From NCBI RefSeq assembly GCF_000189255.1, contig NZ_AEVS01000009.1:1-64000 (forward strand): a stretch of DNA of 64,000 nucleotides. The letters run 5' to 3'. Each line of letters opens with the position of its first letter. Position 1 is the stretch's first letter. The DNA comes from Vibrio brasiliensis LMG 20546 (GTDB lineage Bacteria > Pseudomonadota > Gammaproteobacteria > Enterobacterales > Vibrionaceae). Shown here one piece after another: positions 9,157 through 17,416 of the stretch. The position numbers and the translations under genes were made by a program. The notes beneath the pieces are model-generated. The model was not told the DNA's origin, did not search any database, and worked only from the letters and a program-made list of their open reading frames with translations.

Positions 9157-9839
9157 CACGGTACCTGCTGACAAATATTGCTAATAAACTGATTGTAGAT
9201 CGTTTCTAGCTGGCCTAACACCGCTTGTTTACCCAAAATGGGAGCTGTACTCAGTTGTTGCTCAAGAGTTGTTACGCTGAGTTTTTTTAAGCACAGTTCA
9301 GCCGTTTGCCAATGGCTTATATGCCATGGCTCTGGGGCTACACCACCAAGGTCTTCGGCATAGGGGAAAAAGAACCCGTGTAGAGCAAGATTCTCTTTCA
9401 ACCAGACGTAGAACTTAGCCTGATGACCAGTAAGGTATTCCCATGGCTCAAGTTGTAACTGAGTGTCGGCAGGCAGACTGTCGCGGTCAAACAGATCGAA
9501 GTCCGTTCCCCAGTGATGACGACTGCCCCCCGGAAGTGCTGACCAGCGTAAAATAGCCATCACTTTCTGTTGCTCAGACAGGGAATCCGCTTCCAATGGC
9601 TGACTGTCACTGTCCAAAATTGCTGTTCTACCTGACATCTTATTGTTCCAGATGGTTTTCTGGCGTTCAAAGTCGCGAAAACCGCTGGCGATGTTGAGAT
9701 TAAAACCTGCCTGAGCAGCAGACGCTTTGAGTGACAAAAGATCCTGGCTCACCTGTGGGTGAACCAGAAAGGTTTTTTGTCCAACGATAGTTTCCACCAG
9801 ATGGGAGCTGGTTTGTCCGGTTAGCTGCTCAGGAGTCAT
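9156..9839 (-). CDS. M15-family D-alanyl-D-alanine carboxypeptidase (VanY-like)
   Basis: The M15B zinc peptidase motifs are clear: SRHHWGTDFDLFD (the SxHxxGxAxD type zinc site) and EPWHIS (catalytic Glu and third zinc ligand). SGFRDFERQ is also typical. The likely role is trimming of peptidoglycan stem peptides. There is no obvious signal peptide, so the site of action is uncertain. The start is the ATG at 9839, two bases after the dapE stop; a GTG at 9845 that overlaps the dapE stop is an alternative. It lies in an operon with dapE, which supplies diaminopimelate for the same wall. Confidence 0.88.
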   Translation of the reverse strand: MTPEQLTGQTSSHLVETIVGQKTFLVHPQVSQDLLSLKASAAQAGFNLNIASGFRDFERQKTIWNNKMSGRTAILDSDSQPLEADSLSEQQKVMAILRWSALPGGSRHHWGTDFDLFDRDSLPADTQLQLEPWEYLTGHQAKFYVWLKENLALHGFFFPYAEDLGGVAPEPWHISHWQTAELCLKKLSVTTLEQQLSTAPILGKQAVLGQLETIYNQFISNICQQVP

Positions 9840-9841
9840 TA

Positions 9842-10975
9842 TCACGCCAATAGGTTGTCTAATGTTTTCTGGTACATTTCAGTTAACTTCTCAAGGTCTG
9901 CGACTTTTACACACTCGTTGACCTTGTGAATGGTTGCGTTAACCGGACCAAGTTCCACCACCTGACCACCCATGCGGGCAATAAAGCGGCCATCAGATGT
10001 ACCACCAGTGGTTAGTAGGGCTGGCTTAGTTTGGTTTACCGTATCAACAGCATCGACAACCGCGTCAAGCAGCGCGCCGGTATCTGTCAGGAACGGGTCA
10101 CCATTGAAAGTCCACTTCAGATCATAATCAAGGTCATGTTTATCCAGAGTCTCTGTCACTCGCGCAACGATCACGTCATTGCTGAGTTCTGTACTGAAAC
10201 GTAGGTTGAACTGAACGTTAAATTCACCTGGAATGACATTCGATGCACCAGTGCCTGCGTGTACATTCGGGATTTGGAAACTGGTTGGCGGGAAGTAAGC
10301 GTTGCCTTGGTCCCATTCCGTTGTTGCCAGTTCATTAATCGCCAGCAAAGACTGATGCACTGGGTTGCGCGCCAGATGTGGGTAAGCTACGTGGCCCTGA
10401 ATTCCCTTCACCGTCAGGTCACCAGTAATTGAGCCGCGACGACCGTTTTTAACTACGTCGCCAACCACTTCGGTACTCGAAGGCTCACCCACGATACACA
10501 TATCGATGTTCTCACCACGTTCCATAAGAGTTTCGACCACTCGAACGGTACCGTTAATGAAAGGGCCCTCTTCATCTGAAGTGATAAGGAAACCAATAGA
10601 ACCTTTATGGTTTGGGTTCTCAGCAATGAACTGCTCAACAGCAACAATCATACTTGCCAGCGAGCCTTTCATATCCGCTGCACCGCGACCGTGTAGGAAC
10701 TCACCTTTGATGGTTGGTTCAAAAGGGGGAGTATCCCACTGCTTAAGTTTTCCTGCTGGTACTACGTCGGTATGGCCAGCAAAGGCAAACAGTGGAGCTT
10801 CTGTACCACGGCGAGCCCAGAAGTTAGTGGTATCTTCAAATACCATCACTTCGATATTAAAGCCCAGTGCTTTAAGGCGTTCGATCATTACCTCTTGGCA
10901 GCCAGCGTCTTCTGGGGTTACTGATTGACGGCTAATTAAATCTTTTGCGAGAGCCAGAGTTGGGCTGTCTGTCAT
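9842..10975 (-). CDS. dapE: DapE, succinyl-diaminopimelate desuccinylase
   Basis: DapE hydrolyses N-succinyl-LL-diaminopimelate to LL-diaminopimelate in lysine and peptidoglycan synthesis. At 377 residues it has the normal length. Di-zinc M20 motifs are visible: [41 protein letters not shown] and [10 protein letters not shown]. It lies 21 bp after yffB and overlaps or abuts the M15 peptidase gene, suggesting one leftward operon yffB-dapE-M15-DUF2897. Confidence 0.97.
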   Translation of the reverse strand: MTDSPTLALAKDLISRQSVTPEDAGCQEVMIERLKALGFNIEVMVFEDTTNFWARRGTEAPLFAFAGHTDVVPAGKLKQWDTPPFEPTIKGEFLHGRGAADMKGSLASMIVAVEQFIAENPNHKGSIGFLITSDEEGPFINGTVRVVETLMERGENIDMCIVGEPSSTEVVGDVVKNGRRGSITGDLTVKGIQGHVAYPHLARNPVHQSLLAINELATTEWDQGNAYFPPTSFQIPNVHAGTGASNVIPGEFNVQFNLRFSTELSNDVIVARVTETLDKHDLDYDLKWTFNGDPFLTDTGALLDAVVDAVDTVNQTKPALLTTGGTSDGRFIARMGGQVVELGPVNATIHKVNECVKVADLEKLTEMYQKTLDNLLA

Positions 10976-10996
10976 CCTTGAAATCCTTTACTTACT

Positions 10997-11344
10997 TTAT
11001 GAAAAAATGGCGGCGTACTGGTCGGCTTTAAAACCAAGGTGGTAGTCATCGTTGGCTAGCAGAATAGGGCGCTTGATCATGGCTGGTTGTTCAACCAATA
11101 GTTCAACAGCGCTCGCCTGATCGAGGTTGTCTTTTTGCTCTTGGGTTAGTTGGCGATAGGTAGTGCCACGTTTGTTAACGACGTTCTCCCAGCCAAGCTG
11201 CTGACAAAATGTCTCTACCATTGCCTTATCGATACCTTGTTTTCGGTAGTCGTGAAAGCTGTATTCCACTCCCTCTGCTTCAAGCCATCTTTTGGCTTTC
11301 TTGATGGTGTCGCAGTTAGGGATGCCATACATAGTGATTGTCAT
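10997..11344 (-). CDS. yffB: YffB, ArsC/Spx-like thioredoxin-fold protein
   Basis: This 115-residue member of the ArsC/Spx family has MYGIPNCDTIKKAKRWLE at the N-terminus, with a single Cys in the CxxxxK position, and the conserved MIKRPILL near the C-terminus. It is probably a glutathione-dependent thiol reductase; arsenate reduction is not implied. The yffB-dapE pair is conserved in gammaproteobacteria. Confidence 0.9.
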   Translation of the reverse strand: MTITMYGIPNCDTIKKAKRWLEAEGVEYSFHDYRKQGIDKAMVETFCQQLGWENVVNKRGTTYRQLTQEQKDNLDQASAVELLVEQPAMIKRPILLANDDYHLGFKADQYAAIFS

Positions 11345-11548
11345 ACTAGAACCTTTGAAAGTGACTTTTTTAATATGTTTTCTGCATCCTAGCAGGAACT
11401 ACACAGCGAGACAAAAGTGTGATGGATATATTTCATTGAGCTAAAAAAAGATGTTTCAAACGATGACGATCGTAGAGTTTTTGATCAAACGCAACACACG
11501 CTTAAGCAAAACAGAAATAATGACTCTAGAAATTTATAGGAGGTATCA

Positions 11549-11836
11549 ATGGAATTGAGTCCTGTCTTTGCAAGGCGCTTATATCTTGCACTGCTTGTCG
11601 AAAATTTAGAGCGGCCAAATGTGCCGAAACTGATTGAGCAAACAGGCTGGCCGCGTCGCACTATTCAAGACGTGATTAAAGCATTACCGGGAATTGGCAT
11701 TGAGCTGATGTTTGTCCAAGATGGCAGACGTCATAACGATGGTTATTACCAGTTATCAGATTGGGGACCGTTTGATAGTCAATGGGTTACTGAACGTCGA
11801 TCGGATATCGCAGCCAGTTTAGGTTTTAGTGCCTAG
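11549..11836 (+). CDS. Winged-helix DNA-binding protein
   Basis: This 95-residue protein has an N-terminal helix-turn-helix pattern (VPKLIEQTGWPRRTIQDVIKAL) followed by a short wing-like strand region (FVQDGRRHNDGYYQLSDWG). It is probably a small transcriptional regulator with no effector domain. A strong AGGAGG lies six bases before the ATG, and an intrinsic terminator follows directly. The 204-bp region upstream is shared with divergent yffB and shows no operator I can identify. Confidence 0.75.
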   Translation: MELSPVFARRLYLALLVENLERPNVPKLIEQTGWPRRTIQDVIKALPGIGIELMFVQDGRRHNDGYYQLSDWGPFDSQWVTERRSDIAASLGFSA

Positions 11837-11848
11837 CAGTGAATTTCC

Positions 11849-11873
11849 AACCTAGCGAGTTACTCGCTAGGTT
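11849..11873. terminator. Bidirectional terminator
   Basis: An 11-bp stem (AACCTAGCGAG / CTCGCTAGGTT, loop of 3) is followed by T6 on the plus strand. It terminates the winged-helix gene. The convergent lipoprotein gene ends three bases beyond it and can use it in reverse. Confidence 0.9.
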
Positions 11874-11875
11874 TT

Positions 11876-12235
11876 TTACTTTCTGGTCCCTTTATCTGGG
11901 CAAACATAAGCATTACCCATCACGGTAAATGACGTCACAAAATCTTGGGGCTGTACCAGATAAACGGTATTCGCACCTAATTGATGAGCCCGGTTTTTGA
12001 CATCATTGAGCGCCCCTCTAACCAATACGTCATTGGGAAAAAACAGGTAGCTGTACCAGTGACCTTCACTACCCGTCACTTCACCTAGCCATTGGCAATC
12101 AGCAGCGTCAAACTGACCATCTAACCTTAAATGAACCTCTGAGGCGTCGCTATTTATCTTGGTATATGGGGTTGTACAACCTGCCAGTAGTAACGTACCG
12201 AGAGAAGCAGTTAATAGCTTATTTTTGAGTGACAT
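11876..12235 (-). CDS. DUF4156-type lipoprotein
   Basis: This 119-residue protein has a lipoprotein signal peptide with lipobox LLAGC. The mature part (HLRLDGQFDAADCQWLGEVTG, LGANTVYLV) resembles the DUF4156 family of small outer-membrane lipoproteins of unknown role. The ATG at 12235 is chosen; an alternative lies six bases upstream. The start overlaps the end of the upstream DUF2956 gene by 17 bases, so the two are co-transcribed. Confidence 0.82.
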   Translation of the reverse strand: MSLKNKLLTASLGTLLLAGCTTPYTKINSDASEVHLRLDGQFDAADCQWLGEVTGSEGHWYSYLFFPNDVLVRGALNDVKNRAHQLGANTVYLVQPQDFVTSFTVMGNAYVCPDKGTRK

Positions 12236-12554
12236 AAACAAAAAATCCTATCCAACTTACGATGAGTAGCAGCCAAGGCAGCATTGAGGCTTTTTCTGAT
12301 TTTTGTTGAGGAACGATTTGTTGCTCAGTGACTTGTGCTTGATTAGCCTGCTTCGCTTTTTGTACTTTCTTTTTAGCTTTATCGGCCTGACGTGAGCGCT
12401 CTTTTTGCTGCTTCTTGTATTGAGCGATGCCTTTTTCAATTCCTTGAGCAATGAGTTTAGTCTGTTCTTTAGTCTGACCGGGTTTTTGTGTCGCTTTGGC
12501 AATTTTCATTGCTTCTTGTTGTGTTTCCTGTGAAGGGACAACTTTGTTTTTCAT
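12219..12554 (-). CDS. DUF2956 membrane-anchored protein
   Basis: This 111-residue, lysine- and glutamine-rich, highly charged helical protein ends with a single membrane helix (MLPWLLLIVSWIGFFVYV), so it is predicted to be tail-anchored with its bulk in the cytoplasm. The N-terminal PSQETQQEAMKIAKATQKPGQTKEQTK pattern, here split across residues 7-33, fits DUF2956. No function is known. It overlaps the downstream lipoprotein gene. Confidence 0.82.
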   Translation of the reverse strand: MKNKVVPSQETQQEAMKIAKATQKPGQTKEQTKLIAQGIEKGIAQYKKQQKERSRQADKAKKKVQKAKQANQAQVTEQQIVPQQKSEKASMLPWLLLIVSWIGFFVYVTQK

Positions 12555-12611
12555 GTTAATAGGTCTAGCTAGATCAAAGATGCTTTTATCCTATCACGAT
12601 ATAGTTATGAA

Positions 12612-13166
12612 ATGATGATCAAAAGCTTAGCTATGCCGATGAAACGAACTCTTCTCGCCAGTTTGGTACTCGCTATCCCTTTGTCTCTTTGGTGGCAAGG
12701 GCAGGCTCCCGAGTTACCCAAGCCTCTGGAACGAGCTGCACCTTCTGACTGGATGAATTCGTTACAGGATAAGCTTAAGCAAGATCCCAATCAGGGAGAA
12801 TTATGGTTTCAGCTTGGTCATGGCTATATGAATAAACAGGAATTTCTTGCTGCATTGACCTGTTTTGATTATGCGGTGCGGTTGAGCGATAACCCTTCGG
12901 CAAGTCAACTCGCGGCCAAAGCGAGTGCGCTCTACTATCTTGAGAAACAGGTTGTGACAGAAGAAGTGCAAGCCCTGCTAGATCAAGCCTTAACTCTTGA
13001 ACCTGATAATCTTACCGCTCTGGCTCTTATTGCTGGTGATCACTTTATCAGTCTGCGTTATCAGCAAGCGATCGATACCTGGACTCAAATGCTTGATTCC
13101 AATAGTACTGAACTTGACCGCGTATCTATCATCCATTCATTGAATCAGGCAAAAGAGCTGCTCTGA
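12612..13166 (+). CDS. nrfG: NrfG-like TPR protein
   Basis: This protein of 177-184 residues has an N-terminal membrane anchor (TLLASLVLAIPLSLWW) and TPR repeats (GELWFQLGHGYMNKQEFLAALTCFDYAVRLSD; DNLTALALIAGDHFISLRYQQAIDTW). The layout matches NrfG/CcmI-type proteins, which bring apocytochrome to the heme lyase; NrfG is needed to attach heme at the CXXCK site of NrfA. Its position converging on nrfA supports this. The ATG used here is the first in frame; a later Met (MKRTLL) would also keep the anchor. The name rests on fold and context. Confidence 0.75.
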   Translation: MMIKSLAMPMKRTLLASLVLAIPLSLWWQGQAPELPKPLERAAPSDWMNSLQDKLKQDPNQGELWFQLGHGYMNKQEFLAALTCFDYAVRLSDNPSASQLAAKASALYYLEKQVVTEEVQALLDQALTLEPDNLTALALIAGDHFISLRYQQAIDTWTQMLDSNSTELDRVSIIHSLNQAKELL

Positions 13167-13210
13167 GAAATTATGACTGATAAGCGTGATTCTCTATAAT
13201 TGAACGATAA

Positions 13211-13239
13211 AAAAACCGGCGTGATATACGCCGGTTTTT
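13211..13239. terminator. Bidirectional terminator between nrfG-like gene and nrfA
   Basis: An 11-bp stem (AAAAACCGGCG / CGCCGGTTTTT, loop of 7) has T tracts in both directions, between two convergent genes. Confidence 0.92.
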
Positions 13240-13256
13240 AGTTATTAGGTTAACTA

Positions 13257-14684
13257 CTAGTATTCAGACTCACGCTCTTGCGCCGCTTTGTCCCAATCAG
13301 GTACAACTGTTTTGAGGAAGTTTTGCTTATCAGCGTTCATCTTATCCATATCCATGCCTAGTGCTTTTTGCGCAGCAGCTTTGGTCGAGATGTCAGGCAG
13401 CTCAACTGGCTCTGTGATGCCTTTTTTCGCTAATAGACGAACGATCTTAGTACGAGCATCAGCAGCACGGTCTACCGCGGTACCTAACACCTCAAGTGCA
13501 ACTTCAGGCGCATGCATATGAACGCCGTGTGACGCGATAGCGTAATCCCAACGCCATTGCGCATGACGGATATCCTGAAGAATGTCTTTCATTTCCGCTT
13601 CAGTTGCGCCAGCATCCCAAGCGGCACCCGCTTCAAAGTGCGCCGCAACAATTTGCTTCTCAGCGGTCAGTTTCATGTTAAGTACTTGCGCTTTACGAGT
13701 AGAAACTATGTCGCGTAATTGCTCTTTTGATTGGGTGTGACAGTTAGCACAGGTATCTTCAAAGCGATCAAACGGGTTACCTACTTTGTGGTCTGTATAT
13801 ACCGTACCATCTTCCTTGGTCACTTTAGGCATATGACAGTCAACACACGCGACTTTGTTTTTGCCGTGGATGCCATCACGCCAGGTTTCATAGCCAGGGT
13901 GCTGAGCTTTGAGCATCGGTGCCTTAGACACTTTGTGAGTCCAGTCTTTGAAGCCTAGAGCGTCGTAATACTCTTCCATATCATCGACAGTGGTTCCTTT
14001 ATCCCAAGGGAATTTGACTGACTTGTTTGGTCCAGTAAAGTAGTACTCGACGTGACACTGACCACACACAGAAGCTTGCTGATCAAGTCTGGATTGTTTT
14101 TCAAATGGTTTATCAATGGCCTGGAACGCGCGTTCTACATAAGGTTTTGCCAGTGCGAGTGCTGGTTCTCCATTTTTGAACTCTTCGCTGCGGGTATCGT
14201 GACAGTCTGCACAGCCAATCGGGTTAGCAATTTGGTCACCCAGACGAGCCCATTTACCCTCAAAGTAGCCGTCTTCACCACGTTCATCGATCACTCGACC
14301 TACGTCAGGGCTCTTACAACTCCAACAAGCCATTGGCATTGGGCCTGAGTTTTCATCTTGTGGTGCGCCTGTACGCAGAGTCTGTCTGACATCATCAAGC
14401 GCATAAAAGTGGCCGCGAGCCTTGTTGTAGTCTTTGGCAAAGCCATAGCCAGCCCATAAGATCACCATGTTAGGATCTTCAGCTAACGCATCTTCGATAT
14501 GTTCACTTTCTGATGTTGCTTTCCATGACTCGTACTGGTCTGGGTGTTGTTGCTGGTAGGCGTCATTGCGCGGGTCAATTAAGCCTTTGTCGTCGGACGC
14601 AGCAAAGCTGGTGACACTCAGTAGTGAGCTGGCCACGATTGCTAATGCTGCAGCGGATTTCGGTATCCAATGCAATTTATTCAC
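13257..14684 (-). CDS. nrfA: NrfA, ammonia-forming cytochrome c nitrite reductase
   Basis: NrfA is the periplasmic pentaheme c552 that reduces nitrite to ammonium with six electrons. The catalytic heme is bound by CWSCK, whose Lys is the axial ligand; four CXXCH sites follow (CADCH, CGQCH, CVDCH, CANCH). The start is the GTG at 14684 ([22 protein letters not shown]), which has GGAG eight bases upstream. It gives a 475-residue precursor with a signal peptide ending near SFAAS. The longer open frame reaching 14828 adds non-conserved residues. It is divergent from nrfB and shares its regulatory region. Confidence 0.96.
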   Translation of the reverse strand: MNKLHWIPKSAAALAIVASSLLSVTSFAASDDKGLIDPRNDAYQQQHPDQYESWKATSESEHIEDALAEDPNMVILWAGYGFAKDYNKARGHFYALDDVRQTLRTGAPQDENSGPMPMACWSCKSPDVGRVIDERGEDGYFEGKWARLGDQIANPIGCADCHDTRSEEFKNGEPALALAKPYVERAFQAIDKPFEKQSRLDQQASVCGQCHVEYYFTGPNKSVKFPWDKGTTVDDMEEYYDALGFKDWTHKVSKAPMLKAQHPGYETWRDGIHGKNKVACVDCHMPKVTKEDGTVYTDHKVGNPFDRFEDTCANCHTQSKEQLRDIVSTRKAQVLNMKLTAEKQIVAAHFEAGAAWDAGATEAEMKDILQDIRHAQWRWDYAIASHGVHMHAPEVALEVLGTAVDRAADARTKIVRLLAKKGITEPVELPDISTKAAAQKALGMDMDKMNADKQNFLKTVVPDWDKAAQERESEY

Positions 14685-14814
14685 AGTGCTATCTCCGTAT
14701 TCTGTTTTTATAAGCAGCGTTGTGAACTGGCTATATTCCAAACTAAGAACTGGAGAAACTGAAATACATTGTAATAAATAGAAATAAATTAAATAACTTG
14801 GTAATAAGTCTTCA

Positions 14815-14828
14815 TTGTCTGAGATCAA
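14815..14828. promoter_or_regulatory. FNR-like site
   Basis: On the minus strand the sequence is TTGATCTCAGACAA, matching TTGAT-N4-ATCAA at 8 of 10 fixed positions with one perfect half. It lies about 131 bp upstream of the nrfA start codon. Anaerobic FNR activation is known for nrf operons; use of this exact site is inference. Confidence 0.5.
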
Positions 14829-14864
14829 TTTTGGCTAGTGATCCAGTTCAAATTAGCATCCCTA

Positions 14865-14880
14865 TACCCCTAAAGGGGTA
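14865..14880. promoter_or_regulatory. NarP/NarL 7-2-7 binding site
   Basis: TACCCCT-AA-AGGGGTA matches both heptamers of the NarL/NarP consensus (TACYYMT-N2-AKRRGTA) exactly, with the 2-bp spacing used by NarP. It is a perfect palindrome, 181 bp from nrfA and 282 bp from nrfB, so one site could serve both promoters. Confidence 0.75.
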
Positions 14881-15161
14881 TTTGAATTGATGTTCTAATT
14901 TAATGAAACTCATTATCATCAGTGACTTAGGTGGGTTTGGCTCAAAAAATATTCGGTGATGAAGATCGAATTTTGAACAGTTTTATATACCCCTTAAGTG
15001 TAGGTGGAGTACTATATTCCTTAATAGCGTTGTGGCTTTTCCAAAATAAGAATTGATCTCATTTGATGTGCTTTATTAGTGCATTGAAGGACTTTAATTT
15101 TTAACCGTATATCAAGTTATTGTTTATTCAGTAAATGGTACGGGAATAAGGAAAGGATAAT

Positions 15162-15752
15162 ATGGGCAATATAAAGTTGGCCATAGTCATAATGCTAAAA
15201 TCCATTCTAGCATTCTGCCTCTATGGTTATTCTCTTCATGCCGTTGCCGACACTTCAACAGTGCAGTTTGAAGCCACATCAGCACGTCATGAAGTCACGC
15301 TTATCCGTGACAAAGATTACAAGTGTATTCAATGTCATAAGGATTCTAAAGACACCCTCTCTGGTTCACATGGTGAAGATGCACATAAGATTCTTGGCCG
15401 CGAAGTGAATTGTACCGAGTGTCATAACAACATTGGTCCAGATCACCGTGAGGGTGCTCCACAAGTCACCAAATACTCGAGTGCTCAATCAGCAGTGGGT
15501 ACCGATAAAGTTTTTCTTGATCCGAAGGAAATACTCAAAGCCAATAGTCAATGTACCGATTGTCATACACCAGAAAGGTTGCGCGACGATGGCTGGACAC
15601 ATGATGTCCACGCCAAAAACCTGACCTGCTCGAACTGTCACGATGTTCATGGCAACAAAACCAAGGTGTTAGGACTGGAGCGTAAAGAGCGTATTAAGCT
15701 GTGTGTTGACTGCCACGCCGATTTTAATCAGCTGAAGAATAAGGAGAAGTAG
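15162..15752 (+). CDS. nrfB: NrfB, pentaheme cytochrome c
   Basis: NrfB carries electrons to NrfA in the periplasm. The 196-residue precursor has a signal peptide (ending near HAVAD) and five CXXCH heme sites: CIQCH, CTECH, CTDCH, CSNCH and CVDCH. The start ATG follows AAGGA. The stop is separated by one base from the nrfC start, and the nrfC Shine-Dalgarno lies in its last codons. Confidence 0.95.
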   Translation: MGNIKLAIVIMLKSILAFCLYGYSLHAVADTSTVQFEATSARHEVTLIRDKDYKCIQCHKDSKDTLSGSHGEDAHKILGREVNCTECHNNIGPDHREGAPQVTKYSSAQSAVGTDKVFLDPKEILKANSQCTDCHTPERLRDDGWTHDVHAKNLTCSNCHDVHGNKTKVLGLERKERIKLCVDCHADFNQLKNKEK

Positions 15753-15753
15753 T

Positions 15754-16440
15754 ATGAGTTGTTCTAGACGAAACTTCTTAACTGGTGCCGGTGCGGTTAT
15801 TTTTACCACGGGTGTTGCAGGTACTGCTGTGCTTAACAGTCGCAAGTCGCTGGCAAATGTCGAGCAGGATGGTAACAAGCTGTATGGCATGATCCACGAT
15901 GAAACCGCTTGTATTGGCTGTACGGCATGTACCGAAGCGTGCCGAGAGGTGAATAAAGTACCGGAAGGTGTTTCTCGCCTTGAGATCATTCGTAGTGAGC
16001 CGCAAGGTGAGTTTCCTGATGTTGATTACCGTTTTACCCGCAAGTCTTGTCAGCATTGTGAAAATCCTCCTTGTGTTTATGTCTGCCCGACAGGAGCCGC
16101 TTACAAAGATGAGAAAACCGGCATTATTGATGTCCACAAAGAGAAATGTGTCGGCTGTGGCTACTGTTTAGCTGCGTGTCCATATCAGGTACGTTTCTTC
16201 AATCCTGAAGACCACTCCGCTGATAAGTGTAACTTCTGTCGCGACACCAATTTAGCACAAGGTAAACTTCCAGCTTGTGTCGAATCATGCCCGACTAAAG
16301 CATTGATTTTTGGTGATCTGAATGATCCAAATAGTGAGATTAATCAGGTGCTAAACAGTGAAGTTGTTTATCGAGATAAGGTACATCTTGGCACTAAGCC
16401 TAAGCTCTACAAAGTACCTCACCAGAAAGGGGAGATCTGA
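15754..16440 (+). CDS. nrfC: NrfC, 4Fe-4S ferredoxin-like subunit
   Basis: NrfC is the periplasmic iron-sulfur partner of NrfD and passes electrons from quinol to NrfB. The 228-residue protein starts with a twin-arginine signal (SRRNFLTGAGAVIFTTG) and has four ferredoxin-type cluster motifs: CIGCTACTEAC, CQHCENPPCVYVCP, CVGCGYCLAACP and CNFCRDTNLAQGKLPACVESCP. Confidence 0.95.
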   Translation: MSCSRRNFLTGAGAVIFTTGVAGTAVLNSRKSLANVEQDGNKLYGMIHDETACIGCTACTEACREVNKVPEGVSRLEIIRSEPQGEFPDVDYRFTRKSCQHCENPPCVYVCPTGAAYKDEKTGIIDVHKEKCVGCGYCLAACPYQVRFFNPEDHSADKCNFCRDTNLAQGKLPACVESCPTKALIFGDLNDPNSEINQVLNSEVVYRDKVHLGTKPKLYKVPHQKGEI

Positions 16441-16442
16441 TC

Positions 16443-17414
16443 ATGAATGGTTTTGAAAATGCATTCCACTTTGACTCTCTGGTCTGGGACTGGATCATTG
16501 CAATTTATCTGTTTCTGGCAGGCATGTCCGCAGGTGCGGTGATGATAGCTCTGTATCTTAAGCGTAAAGTGATCGAAGGTGACCCGGCGAGTAATGGCAT
16601 CATCAAAGCGATGGCCTGGCTGGCTCCGTTTGGCATCATTTCAGGGTTAACTATCCTGATTTTCCACCTGACTAAGCCTCTGTCATTCTGGAAAATCATG
16701 ATTTTCTACAACCCTAGCTCGGTGATGTCTATGGGCGTAATCCTTTTCCAGGTTTACATGATTGTGTTGTTTATCTGGATTGGTATTTTGTTCCGTCACC
16801 AAATTATCAGTTTTTGTGAAGGTAAGTTGCCGGGTAAGCTGCTCGATTTTGCGGATGGCTTGCTGATTAAGTCAGGTAAGTACAGCAATGCTATCGAGCT
16901 GTTTTTAGGTTTCCTGGCGATTGTTCTGGCCGCATATACAGGCTTCCTGTTATCAGCTCTGAAAACCTACCCAATGCTGAATAATCCTGTACTTCCGATC
17001 CTGTTCTTGTTCTCAAGCCTGTCATCGGGCGCAGCAGCCTGTCTGATGTTCGGTATTTTGCTGTTTAAAGAGTCTGCAACCAGTCCTAGTGTGTCTTGGG
17101 TCCATAGCTTTGAACGTCCGGTTGTGATGTTTGAACTGTTTGTGTTGGTGACCTTCTTTACTGGCTTGATCTTTAGTGGTGGTCAGAATGAGGTCGCGGC
17201 ATGGAACGCAATTGGCGGCGGTTTCTGGTCGAACTGGTTCTGGTTTGGTGTGGTACTGATAGGCATGGTACTGCCACTAACTCTTAATGCTGTAACGCCA
17301 AAAGAGACCCGTCATAACGGCGGTTATATCTTAATGGTGACAACGTTGAGTCTGGTTGGTGTACTTATGTTACGTACCTTTATCCTTTACGCCGGCCAAA
17401 TGACGGTGGTGTAA
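16443..17414 (+). CDS. nrfD: NrfD, quinol-oxidising membrane subunit
   Basis: This 323-residue polytopic inner-membrane protein of the NrfD/PsrC family has eight to nine hydrophobic helices, starting FDSLVWDWIIAIYLFLAGMSAG. It oxidises menaquinol and delivers electrons to NrfC. It lies two bases after nrfC. Confidence 0.93.
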   Translation: MNGFENAFHFDSLVWDWIIAIYLFLAGMSAGAVMIALYLKRKVIEGDPASNGIIKAMAWLAPFGIISGLTILIFHLTKPLSFWKIMIFYNPSSVMSMGVILFQVYMIVLFIWIGILFRHQIISFCEGKLPGKLLDFADGLLIKSGKYSNAIELFLGFLAIVLAAYTGFLLSALKTYPMLNNPVLPILFLFSSLSSGAAACLMFGILLFKESATSPSVSWVHSFERPVVMFELFVLVTFFTGLIFSGGQNEVAAWNAIGGGFWSNWFWFGVVLIGMVLPLTLNAVTPKETRHNGGYILMVTTLSLVGVLMLRTFILYAGQMTVV

Positions 17415-17416
17415 AT

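Larger units (their letters stand above)
14685..15161. promoter_or_regulatory. nrfA-nrfB divergent regulatory region
   Basis: This AT-rich gap of 477 bp between the divergent nrfA and nrfB genes carries an FNR-like site (14815-14828), a perfect NarP-type palindrome (14865-14880) and a weaker NarP-like half-site pair starting at 14988 (TACCCCT then AAGTGTA with one base between). It should contain both promoters, but I could not fix -10/-35 boxes with confidence. No other gene is visible. Confidence 0.7.

Noticed and set aside
14685-14828. Long N-terminal extension of NrfA
   Set aside because: The GTG at 14684 has a good ribosome binding site and starts a normal signal peptide; the extension covers the regulatory region.
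14988-15003. Second NarP site near nrfB
   Set aside because: One heptamer is perfect but the other has mismatches and the spacing is 1 bp, so it is mentioned only in the regional entry.
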